From NCBI GenBank assembly GCA_044224925.1, contig JBGAJM010000001.1:620001-684000 (forward strand): 64,000 nt of DNA, written 5' to 3'. This document shows positions 1 through 9,700 of this stretch, piece by piece. The stretch comes from Kapaibacterium sp044224925. GTDB taxonomy: Bacteria; Bacteroidota; Ignavibacteria; Kapaibacteriales; Kapaibacteriaceae. Numbering within the stretch: position 1 is the stretch's first letter; each line of letters begins with the position of its first letter. The position numbers and the translations under genes were made by a program. The notes beneath the pieces were generated by a model that had not been told where the DNA came from, searched no databases, and saw only the letters and a list, made by a program, of their open reading frames with translations.

Positions 1-646
1 CGTCCAACGTTCCGAAGCCACCCGGAAAGATCACGAGGGCCTTTGCGAAATAGGCGAACCAGTACTTTCGCATGAAGAAGTAGTGGAACTCGAAGTTCAG
101 CGCATCCGAGATATAGGGATTCGGATACTGCTCGAACGGAAGCGAAATGTTCAAACCGATCGACAGGCCCCCTGCCTCCATCGCACCCTTGTTCGCTGCT
201 TCCATGATACCGGGGCCACCGCCACTGCAGATCACGAATCGTTGGGAGGGCGGCAAGGTCATGGCCCATTCTGTAACGCGACGTGAGAGATCTTCGGCCG
301 CATGGTAGTACTGCGCCATCACGCGTTCCTTGCGCACCTTGGCGAGGGCGAGACGGATGCGTTCGCGCTGTTCGCGTGAGGAACGTGCACGGGTCTCCAG
401 CAGATCGTCGATGATCTTATCGTACTGTTCACGGCTCTTGATGCGGGCCGACCCGAAGAAGATCACCGTGTGGTGCACCGAGTGCTTTTTGAATTGATGG
501 TCCGGATGCATGTACTCGGCCATGATGCGTAACAGCCGAGCATCCTTGCTCATCAGGAACTCTTTGTTGCTATATGCTTTTGGTGCGCGTTTCCCATGGG
601 GTGGCGCTTCGACGTCTTTCTTTTGCTTCGGGGCCCGTGGTGCCAT
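1..646 (-). CDS. LOG family (TIGR00730-like) protein, C-terminal end cut by window edge
   Basis: The first 215 codons are in the window and the C-terminus lies beyond base 1. A Rossmann-type strand (VIFFGSARI, about residues 58-66), the glycine-rich GGGPGIMEAANKGA (about 140-153) and the start of the hallmark PGGFGTLDE motif (PGGFGTLD at the window edge) are visible. This is the signature of the 'lysine decarboxylase'/LOG family; characterised members are cytokinin riboside 5'-monophosphate phosphoribohydrolases or nucleotide 5'-monophosphate nucleosidases. The basic N-terminal extension of about 40 residues is typical of the longer TIGR00730 branch. The start ATG at 646 lies 17 bases after the upstream SDR gene, so the two are probably co-transcribed. 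The precise substrate cannot be told from the sequence. Confidence 0.85.
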   Translation of the reverse strand, partial: MAPRAPKQKKDVEAPPHGKRAPKAYSNKEFLMSKDARLLRIMAEYMHPDHQFKKHSVHHTVIFFGSARIKSREQYDKIIDDLLETRARSSREQRERIRLALAKVRKERVMAQYYHAAEDLSRRVTEWAMTLPPSQRFVICSGGGPGIMEAANKGAMEAGGLSIGLNISLPFEQYPNPYISDALNFEFHYFFMRKYWFAYFAKALVIFPGGFGTLD

Positions 647-663
647 AGATGATGTACCTGTTG

Positions 664-1386
664 TTATCGAACGAGACCGTATCCACCGTCGACGCTGATG
701 ATCTGACCGGTGATGTAGGTGGTCGTGGTGGAGAAGAACCAAACGGCTTCGAACACGTCGGCGGCCGTGCCGTACCGACGCATGGGAATACGTTCGAGTT
801 GGGTAAGTCCCTTGTCCGCGTCCGTGCGCTCCGTCGGTTGCTCGATCGCACCCGGGGCCACGGCATTCACCGTCACCTGCGGGGCCATGGACCGTGCGAG
901 AGAACGGACCGCAGTGTTCAAGGCCGACTTTGAAACATTATACGCAAGTCTGTCCTTCCAGATCTCAAGACCTCCCAGCGAGCTGATCGCCACGAGGCGT
1001 GTACCGCCGACAGAAGGGTGACGTTCAATGCATCGTGCCAGTGTCACCAGCGGCAACGTGTTCACGTCGATGGCCGATCGCACATCCGACGCACTGGCGT
1101 GGGCATTCGCATCAGGAAAGACGCCTGCATTGGAGATCACCACATCGGGGACACCGAGTTCGGCGACAAGGACGTCGAATGCAGCCTGCAAGGCGAGGTC
1201 AGTAGCCACATCGGCTTGCACGGCGTGGGAACGCCGACCCATGGCATGAATGGCGTCCACGGCCGACCTCGCCTCATCTGACGATGTATGGAACGTGATG
1301 CCCACGTCATAGCCGCGCTCGGCAAAGCCAAGGGCCATGGCGCGACCAAGTCGCCGTCCGCCACCGGTGATGAAGACCACGCTCAT
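664..1386 (-). CDS. SDR family oxidoreductase
   Basis: A 240-residue classical short-chain dehydrogenase/reductase. Visible elements are the cofactor-binding TGGGRRLG (residues 7-14), NAG (86-88), the catalytic serine region AISSLGG (about 133-139), and Y149-x3-K153 in AYNVSK, followed by VNAVAPGAI and the C-terminal SVDGGYGL that is usual in the family. The Arg-Arg after the glycines suggests NADPH preference and resembles the pteridine-reductase/FolM-like subgroup, but the substrate is not determinable. The start was placed at the ATG at 1386, giving a family-typical N-terminus (MSVVFITGG); the open frame continues upstream without sense. It begins one base from the YgfZ stop codon, implying translational coupling. 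Confidence 0.88.
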   Translation of the reverse strand: MSVVFITGGGRRLGRAMALGFAERGYDVGITFHTSSDEARSAVDAIHAMGRRSHAVQADVATDLALQAAFDVLVAELGVPDVVISNAGVFPDANAHASASDVRSAIDVNTLPLVTLARCIERHPSVGGTRLVAISSLGGLEIWKDRLAYNVSKSALNTAVRSLARSMAPQVTVNAVAPGAIEQPTERTDADKGLTQLERIPMRRYGTAADVFEAVWFFSTTTTYITGQIISVDGGYGLVR

Positions 1387-1387
1387 A

Positions 1388-2344
1388 TCAGTCCTGCATC
1401 GGAAGAAGATGGATCGTGGCCTCGAACTCTGCGCCATCCTTGCGCACATGGACCGACGATCCGGGATGAGCGTGTTCGCCGCGGATGAATCCAAGGGCGA
1501 TCGTTCCCGACCTCCGTGATGGCACCACCGTGGTGATCGATCCGACCACGACACCGTCCACCACTATTTCCTGCCCTTCCTCCATGCTACCCTCCGACGA
1601 GAAGCCCATCACGCGCTGCTTGACCTTGTTGTAACTGTCGAGCCGCGCAACGACTTCCTGCCCGATGTAGCACCCTTTGGTGAAGCTCGTCAAATGCAGC
1701 AGTCCGGCCTCGAGCGGATTATACGCCTCCGTCCATTCATGCCCCTGCTCACCCGCACCATTGCAAACGCGCAGACAGGCCATCTCCGATTCCATCAGCA
1801 TGGGAACGGCATCGGCGGAGTCTTCAAGAGTTGTACGTACGGATCCCACCACGTCGAGCGGTGCCATGATCCAGTATGACGTTTCCATCACGGACGGCAT
1901 GCGAACGATCCTGATCGGGTCCGAACCGAACTGGGCTTCCATGGAATGGGAAAGGGGCAAGGCGGAAGGGTCGGTGCCGGTGAGGGCGAGGACGACGTCG
2001 GCCGCGCGCGGACCCAAGACCTCGAGCAGACCCGTGGCCTCGGACACGTCCTTCGTTCGAACATCATCCATGATGGTGTATGTTCGTAGCCATTGCTGGA
2101 TCCTTGATGCCATGCCGGGAGATGCGATCATGATCGCATGGTCCTGTAACGAACACACCGTCACCACGTCGATGATCCGTGCCTTGTCCGTCAGCACAAC
2201 GGTCTGTTTCCCGCTTCCGACGGGCATGGATGAAAGGTCGTTCGTGGTGAGTCGATTCAACAGGTCGAATCGGTCGTTCCCACGCACTTCGATCACCGAC
2301 CACGACGAACGGTCGAACCAGGCACTTTCTCCCGACACATTCAT
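1388..2344 (-). CDS. ygfZ: YgfZ/GcvT-family folate-binding protein
   Basis: A 318-residue protein with the diagnostic KGCYIGQE motif at residues 223-230, preceded by YNPLEAGL and followed by VARLDSYNK. This is the signature of YgfZ, the tetrahydrofolate-dependent factor that supports repair or maturation of certain Fe-S enzymes (IBA57 is the mitochondrial relative). The N-terminal half has the aminomethyltransferase-like fold pattern (FDLLNRLTTNDL, residues 26-37) shared with GcvT. The start ATG at 2344 gives a normal N-terminus. It is back to back with the plus-strand protease gene with no spacer, so its promoter must lie inside that gene; a TAGTTTTG box sits on the minus strand at 2378-2385. 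Confidence 0.88.
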   Translation of the reverse strand: MNVSGESAWFDRSSWSVIEVRGNDRFDLLNRLTTNDLSSMPVGSGKQTVVLTDKARIIDVVTVCSLQDHAIMIASPGMASRIQQWLRTYTIMDDVRTKDVSEATGLLEVLGPRAADVVLALTGTDPSALPLSHSMEAQFGSDPIRIVRMPSVMETSYWIMAPLDVVGSVRTTLEDSADAVPMLMESEMACLRVCNGAGEQGHEWTEAYNPLEAGLLHLTSFTKGCYIGQEVVARLDSYNKVKQRVMGFSSEGSMEEGQEIVVDGVVVGSITTVVPSRRSGTIALGFIRGEHAHPGSSVHVRKDGAEFEATIHLLPMQD

Positions 2345-4369
2345 ATGCAGTTGATCCGAATGTTGAATACGAAACGTCAAAACTACGAAAAGCCACTCGC
2401 CCTTGTGGTGTTGATCGTCCTTGCCGCCGGGAGCGCGTGGACGCAGGTGGAAACACACCGGATCACGTTCACCGACAAAGGGCCACAACCATACGCTCCG
2501 GGAACGGCACTGTACCTACAAACCCTTCAGCAGTTCGCACCGCGAGCCATTGCACGCCGGACGATGCATGGGGTGGATCCGGTTGTTGGCTATGACGATG
2601 TTGAGCTCTATGCTCCTTATCTCGATTCCCTGCGGCAACGTGGCATCACTCCATTCACGGCAAGTCGGTGGCGCAATTGTGTGCTCGCCGATATCGACTC
2701 GGCCACCGCCGTCTCGTTGCGTTCCCTCTCGTTCATTCGGGCTGTGCAGCGCACGGCGGACATCACGTATGTGTTGCCTTCCGAACCGGACCGATCGATC
2801 GATCGACTCGGTGCGCACTTCGATGACTGCTCTCCGATGCGCTACGGTCTGTCCATGCAACAGAACGTGTTGCTCAATACGCCGACGCTCCACGAGGCCG
2901 GTGTCTTTGGTCAGGGCGTGGTCGTGGGCATCATCGACAACGGATTTCGGTGGCGTTCGAATGCGACCTTTCGTAATGCTCGCGTCCTGGGTGAGTACGA
3001 TGTGGTCTATGGTGACTCCGTCACGGCCAACGACTCCAATGATGTGTCGAATCAGGACGGACACGGCACCATCGTGATGTCGCTGATCGCAGGCCTTACG
3101 CCGGACACCCTCATTGGCGTGGCTCCCGGCGCATCGTTCCTGTTGGCAAAGTCGGAGGATATGCGTGGTGAGTTCCGACGAGAAGAAGACAACTATGCTG
3201 TGGCCATGGAATGGTTGGAGCGCAACGGCGCCGATGTGGTCACCTCATCGATCGGCTATCGCTTTTTCGATTCCGCACAGGCAGAGACGCCGTACGGGCT
3301 GTTCGACGGGAAGACGACGTTCGCCGCAAGGGCGGTGAACAAGGCCGTTGCCAATGGTGTGATCTGCGTCACGGCTGCAGGGAACGACGGACAACGTCCA
3401 CGTACGCTTATCACGCCGGCCGATGCCGATAGTGTGATCGCTGTTGGGAATGTGCTGCAGAATGGCGACACGGCAGCCCGTTCATCGTCGGTTGGGCCAA
3501 CGGCCGATGGACGTGTCAAGCCCGACATCACGGCCATGGGCGTTGGGGTGATCAGTGGCGTTGCCGGAGGCGGCTTCATCTATACCGGCGGCACGTCGAT
3601 GTCGGCACCACAGATCGCGGGCTGCTGTGCACTTCTGAAGAGCCTGCACCCAACGGCACATTCCTATGAGATCCGCAATGCCTTGTTCCAAAGCGGCACG
3701 CTGTATCCGAGCAAGGACAGCGTGATGGGATATGGCCGACCCGATGTCGCACGGGCGGCCGCTTCGATCGGTCCGTGCCTTGCACCACCGTTCGTCACGC
3801 AAGAAGGCACGTCGCTGCGCCTCACGTCGACGATCTTCACGAACACGAACGTCACCGTCACCTTGCACGTGATCAATGGTCCGCGGTTCACCGCACAAGC
3901 ATCGGCAACATCGCCCGTATCGTTTGTGCTACCGTCGACGGTCTTTGCCGCATTGGATACGGTGGAAGTGCGCTATGAGATCACGACCGTGGACTCGACG
4001 ATCGTTGGACGGTATCCAGCCGACACGACCTTCCTGCTGGCACGCAATGGCGTGTGGACGCCATGTGGCGGCACCTTGCAACACGGACTCACCAACGTTA
4101 CCGCCTTCGAAGACGCATCGTCGAGCATGGTCATCGCGCCGATGCCCGTCGACCGCTCCATTCGTCGCATCGAGATCTCCGGCATCGAAGAACAACCTCG
4201 GAGCATACACCTCTCGACGATCACCGGGGATCGCATCGACGGCATCACCGAGCTAGAATATTCCAATAGCCGAACCGTCGTTGGCCTGCCTTCGCTCGTG
4301 CCGGGATGGTATGTTGTTTCCATCGCGACCGCAACGGCCATCACAAGTCGTCCACTCCTCATTCGGTGA
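2345..4369 (+). CDS. Secreted subtilisin-like serine protease (S8 family) with C-terminal sorting-like domain
   Basis: Up to 674 residues. An N-terminal hydrophobic segment (PLALVVLIVLAAGSAW) is a signal peptide. The S8 triad is complete: Asp in GIIDNGF (about residue 198), His in DGHGT (about 240) and Ser in GTSMSAP (about 419), with the oxyanion Asn in AAGNDG. After the catalytic domain there is a beta-rich region and a final roughly 80-residue module (IEISGI...LSTITGDRIDGI...LVPGWYVVSI) that resembles Por/type IX secretion C-terminal sorting domains. It is probably exported to the surface or released. Start choice is uncertain: ATG at 2345 or 2360 (the latter gives a shorter, more usual n-region); neither has an evident Shine-Dalgarno sequence. 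Divergent from ygfZ with essentially no spacer. Confidence 0.88.
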   Translation: MQLIRMLNTKRQNYEKPLALVVLIVLAAGSAWTQVETHRITFTDKGPQPYAPGTALYLQTLQQFAPRAIARRTMHGVDPVVGYDDVELYAPYLDSLRQRGITPFTASRWRNCVLADIDSATAVSLRSLSFIRAVQRTADITYVLPSEPDRSIDRLGAHFDDCSPMRYGLSMQQNVLLNTPTLHEAGVFGQGVVVGIIDNGFRWRSNATFRNARVLGEYDVVYGDSVTANDSNDVSNQDGHGTIVMSLIAGLTPDTLIGVAPGASFLLAKSEDMRGEFRREEDNYAVAMEWLERNGADVVTSSIGYRFFDSAQAETPYGLFDGKTTFAARAVNKAVANGVICVTAAGNDGQRPRTLITPADADSVIAVGNVLQNGDTAARSSSVGPTADGRVKPDITAMGVGVISGVAGGGFIYTGGTSMSAPQIAGCCALLKSLHPTAHSYEIRNALFQSGTLYPSKDSVMGYGRPDVARAAASIGPCLAPPFVTQEGTSLRLTSTIFTNTNVTVTLHVINGPRFTAQASATSPVSFVLPSTVFAALDTVEVRYEITTVDSTIVGRYPADTTFLLARNGVWTPCGGTLQHGLTNVTAFEDASSSMVIAPMPVDRSIRRIEISGIEEQPRSIHLSTITGDRIDGITELEYSNSRTVVGLPSLVPGWYVVSIATATAITSRPLLIR

Positions 4370-4374
4370 CCATC

Positions 4375-5007
4375 ATGCCATCTGTCCTCCTTACGGGCGC
4401 CACCGGAGATCTCGGTACGGTGGTCCACCACGTCATGCTCGATGCAGGGTGGAACGTCCTGTCGCTCCAACGTCCGGACGTCGACCTCACGAGCGACAGC
4501 AGCACAGCGTCTGCCTGTGCCAACCTCCCTGCCGACCTTGCCGCCATCGTCCATCTTGCCGGTGGCATTGTGGCCGGCCAGAGTGTTGCACAAACCACGG
4601 CATCCGATGTCGATCGCATGTTCTTGTTGAATGTGGTCACGGCCTTCAATCTGTTCCGTCACGCCCTTCCTGTCCTTGAGCGCAATGGCGGCGGATCCGT
4701 CGTGGTGATCGGTGCCCAAAGCGTGCTGCATCCCATTGCCAACAGAAGTGCCTATTCGGCATCGAAGGCGGCCCTGGTCTCGCTCGCACAGAGCATTGCC
4801 GAAGAAGGGCGCACCACGAACATCCGCGCGAATGCCATTCTTCCAAGTATCATTCGCACGCCGGCAAATCTTGCATGGGCGCAAGGCGGCGAGGAACATG
4901 CGTGGGTACGTCCCGAGGACATTGCCGCAACCATCGTGCATCTCTGCGATGCACAGTGTGCGATCAGTGGTGCCGTGATCCCCATGTTCGGCGGAAAGGC
5001 GTTCTGA
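4375..5007 (+). CDS. SDR family NAD(P)-dependent oxidoreductase
   Basis: A 210-residue classical SDR with TGATGDLG (residues 7-14) for dinucleotide binding, HLAGG in place of NAG, a VIGAQS serine region, and Y127-x3-K131 in AYSASKAAL. The C-terminal SGAVIPMFGGKAF is family typical. The ATG at 4375 is chosen because it gives the standard N-terminus (MPSVLLTGATG); the frame extends further upstream into the protease gene without sense. It begins five bases after the protease stop and ends one base before the ABC exporter start, so the three plus-strand genes may share a transcript. The substrate is unknown. It is not closely similar to the SDR at 664-1386. Confidence 0.85.
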   Translation: MPSVLLTGATGDLGTVVHHVMLDAGWNVLSLQRPDVDLTSDSSTASACANLPADLAAIVHLAGGIVAGQSVAQTTASDVDRMFLLNVVTAFNLFRHALPVLERNGGGSVVVIGAQSVLHPIANRSAYSASKAALVSLAQSIAEEGRTTNIRANAILPSIIRTPANLAWAQGGEEHAWVRPEDIAATIVHLCDAQCAISGAVIPMFGGKAF

Positions 5008-5008
5008 T

Positions 5009-6796
5009 ATGGCCAAGTCACGACGCGACCGCACAACACCTGAAGAGAAGACGCGCATCAGTTCCGAGACAGCACGCAAGCAACTTGCCTTTCTCCTTGG
5101 CTATTACAGACCGTATGCGGGACGAACGATCGTTGCCCTGCTCTTCATGCTTCCGGCCAGTGCCATCAGTCTGCTGTTCCCACGATTGACGGGTGACCTG
5201 ATCGATACGGTGACCAAGAGCGGTAGCTCCGATCAGCTCTACACAGTGGGCCTCTCGTTCTTGGGTCTTCTCATCGTCCAGGCCGTCATCGGATACTTCG
5301 TCTCCGTTACCATGGCTCGCACCACGGAACGTGTGATCGCAGCGTTGCGCACCGATCTGTTCGACCACATCATTCGACTGCCGCTCACGGTGCTCACAGA
5401 GCGTCGCATTGGCGAACTGTCGTCACGACTCTCAAGCGATCTCACGCAGATCCAGGAAACGTTCTCGTTCTCGGTGATGCAGATCTTGCGACAGATCATC
5501 TTCCTGATCGGAAGCATTGCCATCATCATCAGCACGAGCGTGCAGCTCACGGTGCCGATCCTTGGTGCACTTCCGGTGATCGTTGTGGTGGCACTGTATA
5601 TGGGACGGAAGATCCGTGCTCTATCGACGAAAACACAGGACGCACTTGCGCGCTCATCGACCATCGTCGAAGAGACGTTGCAGTCGATCTCAGCCGTGAA
5701 GACCTATGTGCAAGAAGGCTACGAGACGAAGCGCTATCACGCCACGATCGACGAGAACGTACGTCTCGCCATTTCGGGCGCACGGCTTCGCGCCATCTTC
5801 GTCACGTTCATCATCTTCACCATCTTTGGTGGTATCGCCGGTGTGATCCTCTATGGTGCCGGACTGGTGATGAGCGGTGCCGTGACCATGGGACAGTTAC
5901 TATCGTTCCTCATGTATGCCATGTTCGTGGGTGGTGCGCTGGGAAGTGTGGCCGAGCAGTTCGGTCAGATCCAGAAGTCGCTCGGAGCATCGGTGCGTAT
6001 GCGTGAATTGATGCAGGCGCCGGTCGAAGAACTTGGTGAAGACGCACCGCGGATCCGACTCACATCCGTGCAACTCGATCACGTCTCGTTCTCCTATCCG
6101 GAGCGTGCCGACACCACGGTGATCGACAACGTCTCGTTGCAGATCGCACCGGGAGAGCGTGTTGCCTTTGTCGGGTCGAGCGGTGCCGGCAAGAGCACGA
6201 CGGCCGCCCTTATCCAACGACTGTATGATCCGACCCATGGCACCATTTCGTACGACGGAACGGATTCTCATGCACTGTCGCTGGCGCAGGTACGCTTGAA
6301 CATCGGCATCGTACCACAAGACATCGTGCTCTTTGGCGGGACCATCGACGAGAATATCCGCTACGGAAAGATCGACGCCACGGAACAAGAAGTGATCGTC
6401 GCAGCGCGAGCCGCCAATGCCATGGAGTTCATCGAGCGATTCCCAGAAGGGATGCAGGCTCGTGTTGGGGAACGTGGGATCAAGTTGAGCGGCGGACAAC
6501 GTCAACGCATTGCGATCGCACGAGCACTGTTGAAGAATCCTCCCATCCTGATCTTGGATGAGGCCACAAGTTCGTTGGATGCTGATTCCGAACGTCTGAT
6601 CTCCGAGGCCCTTGAGCGCCTGATGGAGCATCGCACGACCATCATCATTGCACACCGACTGAGCACCGTCCGACGATGCGACCGTATCTATGTGTTCGAT
6701 AGTGGTCGCATCGTCGAATCAGGTACGCATGATGAACTGTTCGCGAACGCAGACGGCAAATACCGCCGGTGGTGCGATCTGCAGTTCATCCAATGA
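5009..6796 (+). CDS. ABC exporter, fused membrane and ATPase domains (MsbA/ABCB type)
   Basis: A 595-residue half-transporter. Residues 20-330 carry about six membrane segments of the type-1 exporter fold (for example IVALLFMLPASAISLLF and IIFLIGSIAIIISTSV). The nucleotide-binding domain follows: Walker A GSSGAGKST (about 389-397), a Q-loop VPQD, signature LSGGQRQR (about 493-500), Walker B ILILDEATSSLD (about 512-523) and the H-loop IIAHRLST. It should dimerise in the inner membrane and export a lipid, peptide or drug; the family includes MsbA, but the substrate cannot be assigned. It converges on the giant minus-strand gene with three bases between the stop codons and no visible terminator. 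Confidence 0.93.
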   Translation: MAKSRRDRTTPEEKTRISSETARKQLAFLLGYYRPYAGRTIVALLFMLPASAISLLFPRLTGDLIDTVTKSGSSDQLYTVGLSFLGLLIVQAVIGYFVSVTMARTTERVIAALRTDLFDHIIRLPLTVLTERRIGELSSRLSSDLTQIQETFSFSVMQILRQIIFLIGSIAIIISTSVQLTVPILGALPVIVVVALYMGRKIRALSTKTQDALARSSTIVEETLQSISAVKTYVQEGYETKRYHATIDENVRLAISGARLRAIFVTFIIFTIFGGIAGVILYGAGLVMSGAVTMGQLLSFLMYAMFVGGALGSVAEQFGQIQKSLGASVRMRELMQAPVEELGEDAPRIRLTSVQLDHVSFSYPERADTTVIDNVSLQIAPGERVAFVGSSGAGKSTTAALIQRLYDPTHGTISYDGTDSHALSLAQVRLNIGIVPQDIVLFGGTIDENIRYGKIDATEQEVIVAARAANAMEFIERFPEGMQARVGERGIKLSGGQRQRIAIARALLKNPPILILDEATSSLDADSERLISEALERLMEHRTTIIIAHRLSTVRRCDRIYVFDSGRIVESGTHDELFANADGKYRRWCDLQFIQ

Positions 6797-6799
6797 CCG

Positions 6800-9700
6800 T
6801 TACCGCACGATCGTGAACGGCATGGTCAGCGTTTGACCTGTGCTCGTGACAAGTCGTACGCGATACAATCCTTGCTGCAACATTCCGATCGGAACGTTCA
6901 AGGCATACTGCCCTTCCGCCATCTCACCTTGCGAGATCACCTGGACAATGCGTCCCGTGACGTCGACGATCGTGAGATCCACATGCGTTGGCATCTGGAG
7001 AACGAACGGGATCGTGATGGCAGAGCCGCTGGCAGGATCCGGATAGGCCAGATACATCTCTGCTTGATAGCGAAGCATATGCTCGAGGTTCTCTTCCTGC
7101 ACGTCGGTTGGTTGACCACCGAGCGGACGTGGAGTGATCGAGAGATCGTCGTTCACGACCACTGACCGCAACACCGAGTTCGTTCGAGCCGCGCCGATCT
7201 GAATACCGTTCGCATATGACTGCACGTTGGCCTGCACGGAATCGAGCTCTTGCGTGGTCAAGTAGAGATAGCCCTTTGGTCCGAAGGACGCGTCCATGTG
7301 CCACACTTGATCGTTCGTGTCGCACAGCGCCGCCGGATTCTTGTGCACCTTCCAAGAACCACCGGAGCCTGGTTGATTCTTGACGAAGGCCAACAGTCCG
7401 TGTGATGTTCTTCCGTCGGGTGCAACATCAGACTCCGTTTCGGCAAGAACCACTACGTGTCCGTTCTCGGCAACGGCCGATGCAAGACGGCGGATGACGT
7501 GATCTTCCTTTGCTTCGTCCATCACCGATGGCGAGCTCCACTGTCCGTTCGAATACCACAGCTCGTGCAGCTTATAGCTTGGTGTGGACTGACCGCGACG
7601 ATCGTACGTGGACAGTGCGAGCACGGCGCCACCATTGTAGGCCGACACCGTGATCTCGTTGAACTGACGATTCGTACCCGGAGCAAGGATCACCATTGGC
7701 GTGGACCATGTGGTGCCATTCCAGCGGGCATACATGAGACTTGACTGTCCAACATCCATGGACCGTTCGTTGATCCACACGGCAAGCACGTCATTGTCGG
7801 CAACGCGTACCAGATGCAGATCACGCTCATAGCCGGTGGTGGTACCGATCGGTTGCACGGGCTGCATGGACCATACGGAGCCGGTCTTTCGCAGCAACAT
7901 GCCATAGATGTCGCTCTCACCAGACGTTGGTGCTTGTGCAGGCCATACGACCATGGCTGATGTTCCGTTGGCCAATGACACGACCTTCGTTGCACCATCG
8001 ATACGTCCTGACATCGCCGTGCTCATATCGTCTGTGACCGCCATGTCCTGCGTGAGCGTGCCGGACTTCGCATCGTAGATTCCCACGTGCACATCCTCTG
8101 CATGGAGTAGTTCCGGTACGGAGAGTGATGCCGGTGCATTCGAGGCATTGAAACGACTCTGATTCCATGTGATCACGGCATCGCCAGCGTCGTTCAGAAT
8201 GGTCATGGCCGCATCGTGCATACCGTTACGATTGGTCAGCAACGTTTCCGTTGCACCAAAGGAATTCGTGAGCGTATCGAGCGATCCGATCATCAACGAA
8301 CTCTTCTCTCCGGCTCGTGCATGTTCGAGCCACACCATGCTCAGCCGCTTCGATGTGGCGACCACATCCGGACGCGCATAGTAGTACGGCGTTTCCGGCG
8401 GGAGAGGACGGTAGGACATTTGTGCCACCTGGACCTGGTCGCTCTGCTTGCTTCGTTCCATCGCAGAGATGAAGATCGAGGACCTGATCTCCGGGAACGT
8501 GTAGAACGATGGCATGAGGTCCGGGTCGTACGAAGCGTTGATCAATCCATGATAGAGATCGATATGGATCAGACCGAACATGAGATCGAGGTCCACGGTG
8601 AAGTACGTGCGTTGTGCCGATGCTGCCGGCCAGTTCCGCTCGACGATCGACGTGACACCACCGGAATAGGTCTTGCCCCAACCAATGATGGTCTGATCGT
8701 CGATCGAGACACCGGCACCAAAGAAGCCGGCGATGCTCACTTCCATACCACGCGAGAGCGTCGACGAGAAGCTGTTCGCCAAGCCGGTCTGATACTTGTT
8801 CTTGAAGTCTTCTGCATCCTCTTGGGTGTCCGGAAGTTCACCGGCATACTTCAGCACGCCCGTTCCATCGGTACCGAGATTCAATGTGTAGTACTGTTCA
8901 CTGCCGACCCACAATGCAATGGTTGGCGCGGCGCTCACGATAGTGAGACCTGACTCGATGATCTCCATCGCTTCTTTGATGATGGTGTACGGTGCAAGTA
9001 GATTGCCTGACAGGTTGGCCGTGATGAGTTGACGAATGGCCATCTCTCTGTTCGGGCCGGCCGTGTCGCTCACAAAGTCCTGCTCGGCATTGAATCCGTC
9101 GTGCGACTGCCCTTGATTGACATAGGCCGCCCTGCCACCCTTCAAGATCTCCGTACTGAGGTTCGAGTTCCAGGTAAAGCCCGCGTTGTTGTATGACGAG
9201 TTGGGGTCGAAGGCGAACTGTCCGTTTGATGGCGTATAAATGGCGTTGACCTTGAAGTCCAACGGTCCGCTTCCACCGTCGGCACGTGAGGTGCTCATCG
9301 GCAATGGACCGAGAAGCGGTAGTGTCTTTTCGAAGCCTGGTGTTGGCAATGGAATGAGCGAGGTCAGATAGATGGAACCGTTTACGTTCGAATCCGCCGT
9401 GATCTGGGTTCCATTGATCCAGTCCGCGCGTGGAATGATCGACACGACCTGCGTCTGATGTGCCGATGGTTTGGCCATCCCATTGAATGTGTAATCGATG
9501 ACCATGTCGAGCTCACGAGCATCCCGTGCAATACTCGGCCAACCAACCTGTGCAGGATCGTACGGTGCGGCCTTCCACGTGTCGATGGTATCCGTGACGG
9601 TGGGATCTTTTGGATCAGGGACGATGCGACGATCGGCAATGTTCATCGTGTAGGCAGACGTGCCCACTTGCGTACCACTTTGATCGATCCATCGCGCGGC